Below are positions 16,847 to 25,369 of a stretch of 64,000 bases of DNA, piece by piece (the stretch's first letter is position 1; every line of letters starts with the position of its first letter). This stretch comes from Methylobacterium sp. J-088 (GTDB taxonomy: Bacteria > Pseudomonadota > Alphaproteobacteria > Rhizobiales > Beijerinckiaceae): the NCBI RefSeq assembly GCF_022829295.1, contig NZ_JAKSYH010000054.1:1-64000 (forward strand), given 5' to 3'. The translations under genes and the position numbers were made by a program. The notes below the pieces were generated by a model. It saw nothing but the letters and a program-made list of their open reading frames with translations. It searched no databases and was not told the DNA's origin.

Positions 16847-18100
16847 ATGCCCGATTCCAGCCTCCTCGATCAGGTCAAGGACTTCGCCAACCGGCCGAAT
16901 CCCTATCCGATCTATGCCAAGCTGCGGCAGAACCCGGTCTCGCGCCAGGACGACGGCACCGAGGCGGGCACCTGGGTGGCCTCGACCCACGGCACGATCG
17001 CGCGTCTGCTGCAGGACCCGCGGGTCAGTTCCGAGACTCTCCCCCCGGCCGACCGGCCGCGCACCGGCAACCCGCTCACCGATCTGATCGTCAAGCCACT
17101 CAAGGACTGGATGATGGACCGGCACCGGGTCTTCATCTTCCGCGACCCGCCCGACCACGACGCCCTGCGCTCGGCCGTGATGCATCAGTTCAGCCAGGAG
17201 CGTGTGCAGGCGATGCGCGCCCGTTCGGACAAGCTGGTGGCCGACCTGCTCGACGGGAAGCGCGACGCCCGGGAGATCGACGCGGTCGACGACCTCGCCT
17301 ACCCGCTCCCCGTGACGGTGATCTGCGAGTTGTTCGGCGTGCCCCGGGAGGACGAGCCGAAGTTCCACGGCTGGGCGACGCAGCTCGCCACCGCGCTGGA
17401 GCCCGACAGCCTGTTCGATCCCGAGATCCGCGCCAAGAACAGCCGGACCTTCGACGCGATCGGCGGCTACATGGGCGACCTGATCAAGGAGAAGCGCAAG
17501 CACCCGCAGGACGACATGCTCTCGGGGCTCGCCAACCACGCCACCCCGGCGGGGGTGAAGATGGGCGATTACGACCTGATCGCCACCTCGATCCTGATGC
17601 TGGTGGCCGGCCACGAGACCACCGTGAACCTGATCACCAACGGTCTGCTCACCCTGCTGCGCCATCCCGACGAGCTGGAGCGGCTGCGCCAGGACCCGAT
17701 GCGGGCGCCGCGGCTGATCGAGGAATTGCTGCGCTACGAGCCGCCTGTGCAGTTCCGGACCCGCCGGACGCTCGCGGCCATCGACATCGCGGGGGTGACG
17801 ATCCCCGAGGGCGCCGATCTCGTGCTGCTGCTCGCCGCCGGCAACCGCGACGAATCCGTGTTCCCGGACCCGGACCGGTTCGATCCGGACCGGACCGGCA
17901 CCCGCCATCTCGGCTTCGGCGGCAGCCTGCATTACTGCGTCGGCGCGCCGCTCGCCCGGTTCGAGGCCGAGGCGGCGCTCACCGCGCTCGCCCGCCGGCT
18001 CAAGGCGCCGCGCCTGATCGCGGATCCGCCGCCTTACCGGCAGGGCGCTGCCTTGCGCGGGCCGGAGAACCTGCGTGTGGCGATCGACGGGATCGTGTGA
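16847..18100 (+). CDS. Cytochrome P450
   Basis: The 417-residue soluble class I P450 has the oxygen-activating I-helix AGHETT at 254-259, the ExxR motif at Glu293-Arg296, and a heme loop FGGSLHYCVG with axial Cys364. It has no membrane anchor. Together with the ferredoxin and reductase immediately upstream it forms a self-contained monooxygenase system. Substrate unknown: there is no terpene or polyketide gene beside it. The VOC gene lies tail-to-tail downstream. Confidence 0.95.
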   Translation: MPDSSLLDQVKDFANRPNPYPIYAKLRQNPVSRQDDGTEAGTWVASTHGTIARLLQDPRVSSETLPPADRPRTGNPLTDLIVKPLKDWMMDRHRVFIFRDPPDHDALRSAVMHQFSQERVQAMRARSDKLVADLLDGKRDAREIDAVDDLAYPLPVTVICELFGVPREDEPKFHGWATQLATALEPDSLFDPEIRAKNSRTFDAIGGYMGDLIKEKRKHPQDDMLSGLANHATPAGVKMGDYDLIATSILMLVAGHETTVNLITNGLLTLLRHPDELERLRQDPMRAPRLIEELLRYEPPVQFRTRRTLAAIDIAGVTIPEGADLVLLLAAGNRDESVFPDPDRFDPDRTGTRHLGFGGSLHYCVGAPLARFEAEAALTALARRLKAPRLIADPPPYRQGAALRGPENLRVAIDGIV

Positions 18101-18133
18101 GGGGCGCGCAGCCGGTTCGGGCTCAGGCTTGGC

Positions 18134-18517
18134 TCAGATCGTGATCTCCACCGGCGTCCCGTCCGGCATGGCGACGACCGCCTCGTAGAAGCCGTCGCCG
18201 GTCCGCCGGGGCGGCGAGACGAGGCATCCCCCCGCCGCGCAGCGCGCGGCCAATGCGTCCACCGCCGCGATGCAGCCCAGCGAGACAGCCACGTGCGCCC
18301 AGCCGATGCGCTCCGGTGCCGACTCGTCCTCGACCCAGGGGCCGGTCATCAGTTCGATATGGGCGCCCGGTCCGGGCAGCGTCACGAACCGCGACACGAA
18401 TCCCGGGCGACGCCGGCTGTGATACGCCGCGCCGACCTCCGCCCCGAAAGTGTCCCGCCAGAACGCGGCGGCCGCGTCGAGGTCCCGCGTCCACAAGGCC
18501 ACATGGGCGAAGCGCAT
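18134..18517 (-). CDS. VOC/glyoxalase-family protein
   Basis: The 127-residue protein is of glyoxalase/bleomycin-resistance/dioxygenase (VOC) size. It begins MRFAHVALWTRDLDAAAAFW, with metal-ligand candidates His5 and Glu in HIELM. A second half contains WAHVAVSLG and ends PDGTPVEITI. It is a lone gene between convergent P450 and the chemoreceptor. The function could be lyase or isomerase on small metabolites; not resolved. Confidence 0.85.
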   Translation of the reverse strand: MRFAHVALWTRDLDAAAAFWRDTFGAEVGAAYHSRRRPGFVSRFVTLPGPGAHIELMTGPWVEDESAPERIGWAHVAVSLGCIAAVDALAARCAAGGCLVSPPRRTGDGFYEAVVAMPDGTPVEITI

Positions 18518-18625
18518 CGATCGATCTCTCAGGGGACGGGGCCTATCCGCCCCGTCCCGGACTAGGCTGATTCGAAGCGTCTCCGGTCCGGCTCGCGCTG
18601 TCCACCACTCCTGGGTTGAGGCCGC

Positions 18626-20365
18626 TCAGGCGGCCCTGACGGCGGCCAGGAAAGTCGAGACCTCCTGCCCGAGGCGCTCCGAGTAGCGCGCCAATTCCTG
18701 CGCGGCGCTCAGCACCTGCCCGGAGGCAGCCCCGGTCTCGCCGGCGGCCTTGTGCACGTCGGCGATGTCTTCGCTCACCGCCTGGGTACCCTGAGCGGCC
18801 TGCGCAACGTTCCGGACGATCTCGCTGGTCGCCGCACCCTGCTGCTCCATGCCGGCGGCCACGCTCAGCGCGACCGTGCGCATCGCGTCGATCGTGCCGC
18901 CGATCGCCCGCATGGAGTCGACCGCGTGCCGCGTCTCGCCCTGGATCGCGGCGATCTGGCTGGCGATCGTCTCGGTCGCCTTGGCGGTCTGGCTGGCCAG
19001 CGCCTTCACCTCGCCCGCCACCACGGCAAAGCCCTTGCCGGCCTCGCCGGCCCGGGCCGCCTCGATGGTCGCGTTGAGGGCGAGCAGGTTGGTCTGGCCG
19101 GCGATTCCCGCGATCAGACCCATCACCTCGCTGATCTGCTCGGTCCCCTGGGCCAGGACCTGCATGAGTTCGTTGGTCCGGGCGACGTCGGTGCTGGCCC
19201 GGTCGGCCATCAGCGAGGATTGGGCGACCCGGGCCGCGATCTCCTGGATCGAGGCCGACATCTCCTCGCTGGCGGCCGCCACCGTCTGGACGTTGCTCGA
19301 CGTCTGCTCGGAGGCCGCGCTCACGCGCACCGACTGCTCGGTGGTGCGGGCGGCGGTGCGCGTCATCTCCCGGGCGGTGGCCTCCATCTCCACCGCGGCG
19401 GAGCCCAGGCCCTGCGTGAGCGCGCTCACCTGGGCGTCGAACCGGGCGGTGACGGCGTCCAGCACCTGGGCGCGGCGCATCTTGGCCTCGTTCTCGGTCA
19501 CGGCGGCGGCGTCGGCCGCGCGCTTGGCGATCAGCGCGTCCTTGAACACCTGTACGGCGCGGGCCATCGCGCCCACCTCGTCGCCGCGCTGCTGGTCCGC
19601 GACCGGCACGGCGAGATCGCCGTCGGCGAGGCCGCGCATCGCGGCGGTCAGGCGCAGGATCGGGCGCGACAGGCTGTTGCCGATGAGCAGAAGCAGCACC
19701 ACGACCGGCAGGGCGAGGCCGACGGACCAGAGCGCGATCGTGGTCGCACGGCTGCGCACGTCCGCGTAGACGTCGTCGCGATAGAGGCCGGTGGCGATGA
19801 TCCAGCCCCAGGGCTTGAACATCTGCACGCTCGCGATCTTCTCGACCGGCTCGGCCCCGCCAGGGCGCGGCTTCATGTAATTCACGATGCCCGAGCCGTC
19901 GCGCGTGGCGGTCTCGACCATCTCGGCGAAGTAGCGCTTGCCGCCGGGGATGTCGGTCTGATCCAGGACCTGCTTGCCGACGTTCTTGGCGTTGAAGGCG
20001 TTGGCGATCAGTTTCCCGTCGGAGGCGAGGACGAAGAAGTAATCCTCCTTGCCGAAGCGCAGGGCGCTGATCGCCGCCAGCGCGGCCTGCCGGGCCGCCT
20101 CGGTGGGCATCTGGCCGGATTTCGCCAGCGCCTCGTAGTGGACGACGAGGCTCTGGGCCACCTCGGAGAGACGGCGCGTCATCAGCTCACGGTCCTCCAG
20201 CGCCGAGGACCGGATGTCGAGGACGCTGAGGGTGCTCAGGGCGCCCATGGCCACGACGACCAGGGCCATCACCGCCGCAAGCTTGTGGCGCAGCTTGAGG
20301 TTCGCGAGGCGCTGCCAGGGCGCGATGCGGCCGGCGGAATTCGGGTCTGTCTGCGTGGAGATCAT
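18626..20365 (-). CDS. Methyl-accepting chemotaxis protein with single Cache domain
   Basis: The 579-residue receptor has TM1 at roughly residues 28-48 and a periplasmic sCache_2 domain (DYFFVLASDGKLIANAFN, then KYFAEMV and WGWIIATGLY). TM2 reads LALPVVVLLLLIG. A HAMP domain and an MCP signalling domain follow, with hairpin tip EAARAGEAGKGFAVVAGEVK. It lies alone. sCache_2 domains usually sense small carboxylates or amines, but the ligand here is unknown. No C-terminal NWETF-type CheR tether is seen. Confidence 0.93.
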   Translation of the reverse strand: MISTQTDPNSAGRIAPWQRLANLKLRHKLAAVMALVVVAMGALSTLSVLDIRSSALEDRELMTRRLSEVAQSLVVHYEALAKSGQMPTEAARQAALAAISALRFGKEDYFFVLASDGKLIANAFNAKNVGKQVLDQTDIPGGKRYFAEMVETATRDGSGIVNYMKPRPGGAEPVEKIASVQMFKPWGWIIATGLYRDDVYADVRSRATTIALWSVGLALPVVVLLLLIGNSLSRPILRLTAAMRGLADGDLAVPVADQQRGDEVGAMARAVQVFKDALIAKRAADAAAVTENEAKMRRAQVLDAVTARFDAQVSALTQGLGSAAVEMEATAREMTRTAARTTEQSVRVSAASEQTSSNVQTVAAASEEMSASIQEIAARVAQSSLMADRASTDVARTNELMQVLAQGTEQISEVMGLIAGIAGQTNLLALNATIEAARAGEAGKGFAVVAGEVKALASQTAKATETIASQIAAIQGETRHAVDSMRAIGGTIDAMRTVALSVAAGMEQQGAATSEIVRNVAQAAQGTQAVSEDIADVHKAAGETGAASGQVLSAAQELARYSERLGQEVSTFLAAVRAA

Positions 20366-20666
20366 CCGGGCACCGAAACGAGGACGGCGATGGCCGTCGG
20401 AACGCCCGCGTCGAATCGGACCAGGGCTGCCGATGCGCTGAGCCGGGCCAGAATCGGTTATTCAGGTTAGTAAATGGCAAACATTCGCGCTGGATCGCTG
20501 CGGCTCCGGAGCGTGAATCGGCGCGACGATCGATCGATCAGGTTGCTCGCGACGTACTCCCGGTCATCCAGATTTCTAATCCAGATCAAATACCCGCATT
20601 GTAGGCATCGTGTGCTTATCGTCCGCTCGTGCCGCGCGCCATGTCCTGTGTCATGCAGTACGGCGT
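20366..20666. other. Intergenic region upstream of the chemoreceptor
   Basis: About 300 nt, less GC-rich than its surroundings (around 20560-20600 reads TTTCTAATCCAGATCAAAT). It must hold the promoter of the minus-strand chemoreceptor gene and the end of the DUF1989 transcript. I see no gene or convincing terminator. Confidence 0.4.
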
Positions 20667-21263
20667 TCAGTCCTCCACCCGGTAATCGATCGGCTTGAAG
20701 CTGCCGTTGTTCGATTGCAGGGCCGAGCAGGCGGTCAGTCCGATGATCAGGTCGGTCTCGGCCACGAACACGATCCGGTCCCCGGCCCGGCTGAGCGGCG
20801 GCGCTACGGTCAGCGCTCCTGTCGCGCCGTCGATCGGCACGTTCATGAAGCAGTTGAACGCCACCGGGATCGCGTCCGGCGCGATGCCGTAGGGCGCGAG
20901 CGCCGCAGCGAGGTTGCCGAAGCAGCCCCGATGCGGGTCGGTATCGCCGTAGATGATCCGGAAGGTGTCGGCCGAGCACGGGGTCAGCAGGAAATCGTGC
21001 CGCCCCACCGTGTCCTCGACGATGCGCAGCAGAACGTTCGAGCGGTTCGAGTAGAGCGGGTCGCCGGTGGTGAGATAGATCCGGCTGGCATAGTCGAGGG
21101 TCCGCCCGGACGAGATCACCTCGCCCGTGTCGTGGCGGTTATAGGCCACGAGGTCGGCCACCTGCTCGCCGTCCGGGTCGATCACCGTGAGGCGCTGGCC
21201 CCGGTCCAGGGCGAAGGCGACGCCCGAGCGCGGCGCGATCCGCTGCACCGCCGCCTGATCCAT
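20667..21263 (-). CDS. DUF1989 / urea-carboxylase-associated family protein
   Basis: The 198-residue protein matches the DUF1989 family (urea amidolyase associated proteins). It has a VADLVAYN block near residue 35, LLTPCSADTF, a FNCFMNV segment and a C-terminal DLIIGLTACSA. ATG 21263 has GGAG six bases upstream; a GTG 15 nt further upstream is also possible. In urea- and guanidine-catabolic operons this family accompanies carboxylases, but none is here. Instead it follows a GntA-like gene on the same strand. Confidence 0.85.
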   Translation of the reverse strand: MDQAAVQRIAPRSGVAFALDRGQRLTVIDPDGEQVADLVAYNRHDTGEVISSGRTLDYASRIYLTTGDPLYSNRSNVLLRIVEDTVGRHDFLLTPCSADTFRIIYGDTDPHRGCFGNLAAALAPYGIAPDAIPVAFNCFMNVPIDGATGALTVAPPLSRAGDRIVFVAETDLIIGLTACSALQSNNGSFKPIDYRVED

Positions 21264-21338
21264 GCTGGCTCCGCTCACGCCGTGATCTCCCGCCCGTTCA
21301 TCTTCGCGCCAAGTGCTTGCCCGCGCCAAGCGCCCGGC

Positions 21339-22118
21339 TCACGCCCCGGTTCCCGGCAGGGAGTGGTCCAGGGGCAGGGCGAGCGGATGCCAAGCCGTCT
21401 CGGGCTTTGCCGCATCGGGCTTCTGCTCCGGACGGGCCTGGAGCGGGCAGCGCCACTCCGGCCCGACCACGCGGCCACTGTACTGGCGGGCCTCCGAGGC
21501 CTCGCCGTGGCGCGCCAGCATCGGATTCACACTGCCGGCGAGCGCTTGGTCGCGCTCCAGGATCGATGTGCGCAGCTTCTCATAGCGGCCCTCCGCACGC
21601 AGGCGCTCGAACTGCGCGTGCAGGTTGAAGACCAGAACCGGCGACGAGAAGCGCCGCGCCGGGCGGCTCGCATTCGGGTGGAGGCCGACCACGAAGAACG
21701 CCTCCCCGCCGAAGCTCAAGGAGAAATGCGGGTTGTCGGGATCGTCCGCCACGCGGGCATCGTGCGGCTGGCCGAGCCACGCATCCTTGTCGGTGAGCGA
21801 TTGCGCCCGGGCCCAAAGGTTCCGCTCGAACGCCTCCTCGGAGAGATCGCCGGGGCCCTCGAACACCACCGCGAAGCTCTGGAACAGGTCGGGGTTCAGC
21901 CGGTAGCGCGCCACGAAGGCGAGCAAGGCGGGATAGATTCGCATGTCGTCCCAGCCCGAGGCGATATCCCGGGCCACCACGATCGTCATCCGGCCGCGCG
22001 ACAGCGCCGACTTGGCGCCGACGCAGGGAAAGGGCGGGTTGCGAATGAAATCGCGAAAGGCCTCAGCACGGGGGTGCTCGCGGTCGTCGCGGGGAAACTG
22101 CATGCGGTCCGTGCCCAT
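21339..22118 (-). CDS. YqcI/YcgG family protein (GntA-like heme N-hydroxylase candidate)
   Basis: The 259-residue protein matches the YqcI/YcgG family by FRDFIRNPPFPCVGAKSA at the N-terminus, DPDNPHFSLSFGGEAFFVVGLHPNASRPARRF in the middle (given as two neighbouring motifs around residues 125-160) and FNLHAQFERLR. A characterised relative, GntA, is a heme-dependent enzyme that hydroxylates a guanidino amino acid in guanitoxin biosynthesis. Whether this member has that chemistry is inference. It is followed on the same strand by DUF1989 (76-nt gap). Confidence 0.75.
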   Translation of the reverse strand: MGTDRMQFPRDDREHPRAEAFRDFIRNPPFPCVGAKSALSRGRMTIVVARDIASGWDDMRIYPALLAFVARYRLNPDLFQSFAVVFEGPGDLSEEAFERNLWARAQSLTDKDAWLGQPHDARVADDPDNPHFSLSFGGEAFFVVGLHPNASRPARRFSSPVLVFNLHAQFERLRAEGRYEKLRTSILERDQALAGSVNPMLARHGEASEARQYSGRVVGPEWRCPLQARPEQKPDAAKPETAWHPLALPLDHSLPGTGA

Positions 22119-22260
22119 GTTGTGCGCACGCCCGCCTCACGCGGAGGCAGCTTAAGTGCGGGACTCGGGCAACCCGATCGTTCGGGACGTGTTCCGACCT
22201 GCGACAGGTCGTCCACAGATTAGGATGAATCGGACGACGTTGCCGTAAGCATTGATCGCC

Positions 22261-22296
22261 AGCCGGAAAGATTTTCGCCGGCTCGATGAAATCGAG
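22261..22296. terminator. Two adjacent stem-loops between the amidotransferase and GntA-like genes
   Basis: A hairpin AGCCGG...CCGGCT (22261-22283) overlaps a perfect hairpin CTCGAT-GAA-ATCGAG (22282-22296). The pair stands in the 284-nt gap after the minus-strand amidotransferase gene. No T-run follows, so an intrinsic terminator is uncertain. Confidence 0.3.
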
Positions 22297-22402
22297 CGCA
22301 CCTATGTTAAGCCGGCAGCCAACATATGTTGTTCCGGGTGGTGCTTCGCCGTGGTGCGCGGCCGGTCCGTCCCACTGGTGCGCTGTACCGGAATGCGAGC
22401 CT

Positions 22403-23188
22403 TCAGCCGCGGCCCGAAATCCGCATCGCGCGGCGCTCCGCCGCTGCATCCCCGAAGGCCTCGAACAGCGCCCGGTTGATCGGATTGGTGGCGGGGTCGT
22501 GCTCGGCGTGCCACTGCACCCCGAGGGCGAAGCCTGCCGCGTCGCGGATCCGGATCGCCTCGATCGTCCTGTCTTCGGCCACGCCTTCGATCACCACGCG
22601 CGCACCGGGCTCGAGGATGCCCTGTCCGTGCAGGGAGTTCACCCGGATCGTCTCGCGCTCCAACAATCGCGCGAACGCGCCGCCGGGCGTCAGACTGACC
22701 TCGTGGCGGTCGGCGAAGACCACCTCCAGGTCCGGATGGATCTCGCCATTCTCCAGGCGCGGCATCCGGTGGTTGAGGCGGCCGGGGAGATTGCGGATCT
22801 CGGGGTGCAGGCTGCCGCCGAAGGCGACGTTCATCTCCTGGAAGCCGCGGCAGATGCCGAACACCGGCACGCCGCGGGCCACGCAGGCCTCGATCAGCGG
22901 CAGCGCCACGGCATCGCGGGCCTCGTCGTAGGGCTCGTGCGCCGCGCAGGGCTCGGCCCCGAACCGGGTCGGGTGGACGTTGGCCCGGCCCCCCGTGAGC
23001 AGGATGCCGTCCACCGTGTCGAGGAGGTCGCCGAGATCGGTCATCGCCGGGGCGGCGGCGAACATCAGCGGCAGGGCGCCCGCCACGTTGGCCAGGGCGC
23101 GCATGTTGTTCTCGCCGACGATCTGCGCCGGGAACCGGTTGTCGATCAGACGCGCATTGCCGATGACGCCGATCACGGGTCTCGCCAT
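22403..23188 (-). CDS. Gamma-glutamyl-gamma-aminobutyrate hydrolase family (PuuD-like class I amidotransferase)
   Basis: The 261-residue class I glutamine amidotransferase fold has the nucleophile elbow GICRGFQEMNV and the catalytic His-containing VQWHAEHD. ILLTGGRANVHP near residue 65 is typical of the Peptidase_C26/PuuD group. PuuD-like enzymes hydrolyse the gamma-glutamyl bond of gamma-glutamyl amines in polyamine breakdown. Other puu genes are absent, so an alternative gamma-glutamyl substrate is possible. It is oriented toward the GntA-like and DUF1989 genes. Confidence 0.88.
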   Translation of the reverse strand: MARPVIGVIGNARLIDNRFPAQIVGENNMRALANVAGALPLMFAAAPAMTDLGDLLDTVDGILLTGGRANVHPTRFGAEPCAAHEPYDEARDAVALPLIEACVARGVPVFGICRGFQEMNVAFGGSLHPEIRNLPGRLNHRMPRLENGEIHPDLEVVFADRHEVSLTPGGAFARLLERETIRVNSLHGQGILEPGARVVIEGVAEDRTIEAIRIRDAAGFALGVQWHAEHDPATNPINRALFEAFGDAAAERRAMRISGRG

Positions 23189-23318
23189 CGTTCCGGGGGC
23201 TCCTCACTTCGTATCCGGCGGGCTATGGGCCGCGCCAGGCTCTACGGCTCAGGCAAGGCCGGCGCCAGTCCCGCGTGTCTGCCCAAAGTACTCCTTCGGG
23301 GGCCGCGATGCGTGCGCC

Positions 23319-23741
23319 TCAGAGCGTGCGGTCGATCCGGCCCTCTGCCGCCAGGAAGAGCGGCCGGATTGCGGCCCGGATGCGGTTCATGAAGCCGGGC
23401 CCGAATGCACCGCGCGGCGCTTGATTGGGATCGACGTGAAACGACCGCTCCGCCATGTCGTAGTTGTACTCGCTGACCGTGATCCACCCACGCTTCAGCG
23501 TGGAGAGGCCAGCCCGGCGCAATTCGAGCATCGGGATTTCGAGAGCGGTCTGCTCCGAGGTCGGCGGAGTTCCCGAGATGGCGAGGAGGACCAAGTGTGT
23601 GAGGTCCTGAGCCGGATCGGACACGGCAATGGCGAGGCAGACGGGACGGTCCTTCTCGGCATTGTCGCGGCCGGCCGCGTGCTGCCACCGCCATAGGTAG
23701 GGGTAGGTGATGACCGACCCGGACAGAAAGGGGCAGGCCAC
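23319..23741 (-). CDS. Putative PemK/MazF-like toxin of a toxin-antitoxin pair
   Basis: The 140-residue protein starts at GTG 23741. Its N-terminal part (GSVITYPYLWRWQ, then DRPVCLAIAV and LVLLAISGTPP) has the strand pattern of PemK/MazF-type proteins, in which a KxRP block is typical. The C-terminal half has no recognised motif. It lies two nt after a Phd/YefM-type antitoxin gene, which is the main reason for the toxin call. An endoribonuclease role is inferred, not shown. Confidence 0.6.
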   Translation of the reverse strand: MACPFLSGSVITYPYLWRWQHAAGRDNAEKDRPVCLAIAVSDPAQDLTHLVLLAISGTPPTSEQTALEIPMLELRRAGLSTLKRGWITVSEYNYDMAERSFHVDPNQAPRGAFGPGFMNRIRAAIRPLFLAAEGRIDRTL

Positions 23742-23743
23742 CT

Positions 23744-24001
23744 TCAGTCCTGCGGGTGCTCGGCCGCTTGGCGATCCAGCTCGGCGACGATCAGAGCCGC
23801 GAGATCGGGCGGGGTTTCTCCGGCGGCATAGGCCCGACGCGGATCGCCCTGTGCCGTGAGGCGTCGATACGTGTCGGCCGACAGCACGACCAGGGAAGGC
23901 CGACCATGCTTGGTCAGGGTCAGGGGCGCTTGACGAGCCTCGTCATGGTAGCGCCCGAAATGGCGGATGAACTCGGCGGTGGTGACGGAGCGGTCGGCCA
24001 T
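23744..24001 (-). CDS. Phd/YefM-family antitoxin
   Basis: The 85-residue protein has the N-terminal DNA-binding segment VTTAEFIRHFGRYHDEARQ and then PLTLTKHGRPSLVVLSADTY, the hallmark of Phd/YefM antitoxins. The acidic C-terminal tail (IVAELDRQAAEHPQD) should wrap the toxin. ATG 24001 is chosen because it gives the family length and has AGGA upstream; the longer frame adds an unrelated extension. It would autorepress the two-gene operon. Confidence 0.85.
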   Translation of the reverse strand: MADRSVTTAEFIRHFGRYHDEARQAPLTLTKHGRPSLVVLSADTYRRLTAQGDPRRAYAAGETPPDLAALIVAELDRQAAEHPQD

Positions 24002-24103
24002 GGTCTGAGCGTCCTGATTTATCTGAATTATACAGAAAATCGGCAGCAAAGGCATCCGCCGGCTGCAACACTCCCGGAGGTTCAGAGGGCGCCTGCGCAC
24101 AAA

Positions 24104-25003
24104 TCACACGATCCCGAACGTCCGCGCCTCCGCGCGAAAAACCTCCGCCACGCGCTCCGGCGCCTCCTCGTGGGCGAGGTGGCCGAGGCCGCGGATCAGC
24201 GCCACCCGGGCGTCGGGAAGGCGGTCGCGTACCCCGAAGGCGGTGTCGGGCCGGATCGCCCGGTCGTCGCCGCCGACGATCAGCAGGGTGCGGGTCTTCA
24301 GGTCCGGCAGGGCCCGGTGCAGGCTGTCGAGGTCCCAGTTCGCCATCATGCCCAGCGCCCCGCGGACATGGCCGGACCGGGCGAACAGCCGCCGGTAGAG
24401 CTCGACCCCCTGCGGATCGAGGCGCGAGCCGGTCCCCTCGATCAGCCGCTTGGCGGCCGACCGGTCCGCCGTCCAGGCGAAGATTTTTGGGGTGAACGGG
24501 TTCAGGAACAGCAGCCGCGCCATGCTGGGGAACAGCAGGCTCGCCGCCCCCGGCAGCGGCGCCAGGGCGCCGTTGAAGGCCGCGAGCAGCCGGGGCGCGA
24601 TGGCGCCATCGAGGCACATCCGCGCCAGCACGGCCGCGCCCGCGGAATGGCCGGCCGCGATCACCGGCGGCCGGCCGAGCGCCTCCACCAGCCCCGCCAC
24701 CGCCCGCGCCATCCCGGGCAGCGACAGGTCGGCATCCGGCAGCGGATCCGTGAAGCCGTGGCCCGGCAGGTCCGGGGCGATCACGTAAAAATCCTCGGCG
24801 AGCAGGGGCGCCAGACCGCGCCAGGAATGGGTGGCCGCCCCGGTCCCGTGCAGCAGCAGCAGGGCCGGCGCCTCGGGCCGGCCGAACGCCTGGACGTGCC
24901 AGCGCAGGCCGGCCGCCTCGACGAAGCGGCTGGCCGCCCGGTGCGGCCAGTCCCGGCCCTCGACCTCCCAGTCCGGACGATCCGCATCGAAGGGATTCAG
25001 CAC
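24104..25003 (-). CDS. bchO: Alpha/beta hydrolase BchO (Mg-chelatase accessory protein)
   Basis: The 299-residue alpha/beta hydrolase has the N-terminal DWPHRAASRFVEAAGLRWHVQ diagnostic of BchO, an oxyanion HGTGAATHSW, the nucleophile elbow GHSAGAA and a late catalytic His in GLGHLAHEE. BchO accompanies bchI and bchD in photosynthesis clusters and is thought to assist Mg insertion into protoporphyrin IX; its reaction is not established. GTG 25003 has GGGAG eight bases upstream; GTG 25009 and the start at 25033 are less well placed. It lies downstream of bchD on the same strand. Confidence 0.88.
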   Translation of the reverse strand: MLNPFDADRPDWEVEGRDWPHRAASRFVEAAGLRWHVQAFGRPEAPALLLLHGTGAATHSWRGLAPLLAEDFYVIAPDLPGHGFTDPLPDADLSLPGMARAVAGLVEALGRPPVIAAGHSAGAAVLARMCLDGAIAPRLLAAFNGALAPLPGAASLLFPSMARLLFLNPFTPKIFAWTADRSAAKRLIEGTGSRLDPQGVELYRRLFARSGHVRGALGMMANWDLDSLHRALPDLKTRTLLIVGGDDRAIRPDTAFGVRDRLPDARVALIRGLGHLAHEEAPERVAEVFRAEARTFGIV

Positions 25004-25210
25004 GCTCACGTCTCCCGCACCGCACCAAACCACGCCGCCCGTCGACTGCGTGCGCTATCGTGCAGCCGCGGAAGTATTTCGTAAACCATTGAAATTCCAT
25101 GCGGTCGCCGCATGCCACCGCTGACCGGAACGCGTTTGTTGCGCTGCGGTAGGACGCGCATAATCCGGTCATACAAGAACAACAGACATCCCCCGACTGC
25201 GGAGCAGGCC

Positions 25211-25357
25211 ATGATCCTCTTCACCTCCTCGACCCAGAACATCGCGGCCCCGGCCTCCGGCGGCTGGAACCTCCGCGCCATCGTCCGCGACATGCTGAAC
25301 GCGTGGCTCGCTCACCACCAGCGCGTGGCCGATATCGGCGGCGCCGGCCACCTCTGA
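25211..25357 (+). CDS. Small hypothetical protein
   Basis: The 48-residue open frame starts at ATG 25211 with GGAG six bases upstream. The product is MILFTSSTQNIAAP... followed by a short amphipathic segment (NLRAIVRDMLNAWLAHHQ). It stands on the plus strand between bchO and bchD, tail-to-tail with bchD. No family recognised. The good ribosome binding site and third-position GC suggest a real small gene. Confidence 0.5.
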   Translation: MILFTSSTQNIAAPASGGWNLRAIVRDMLNAWLAHHQRVADIGGAGHL

Positions 25358-25369
25358 GCCACACGGCGC

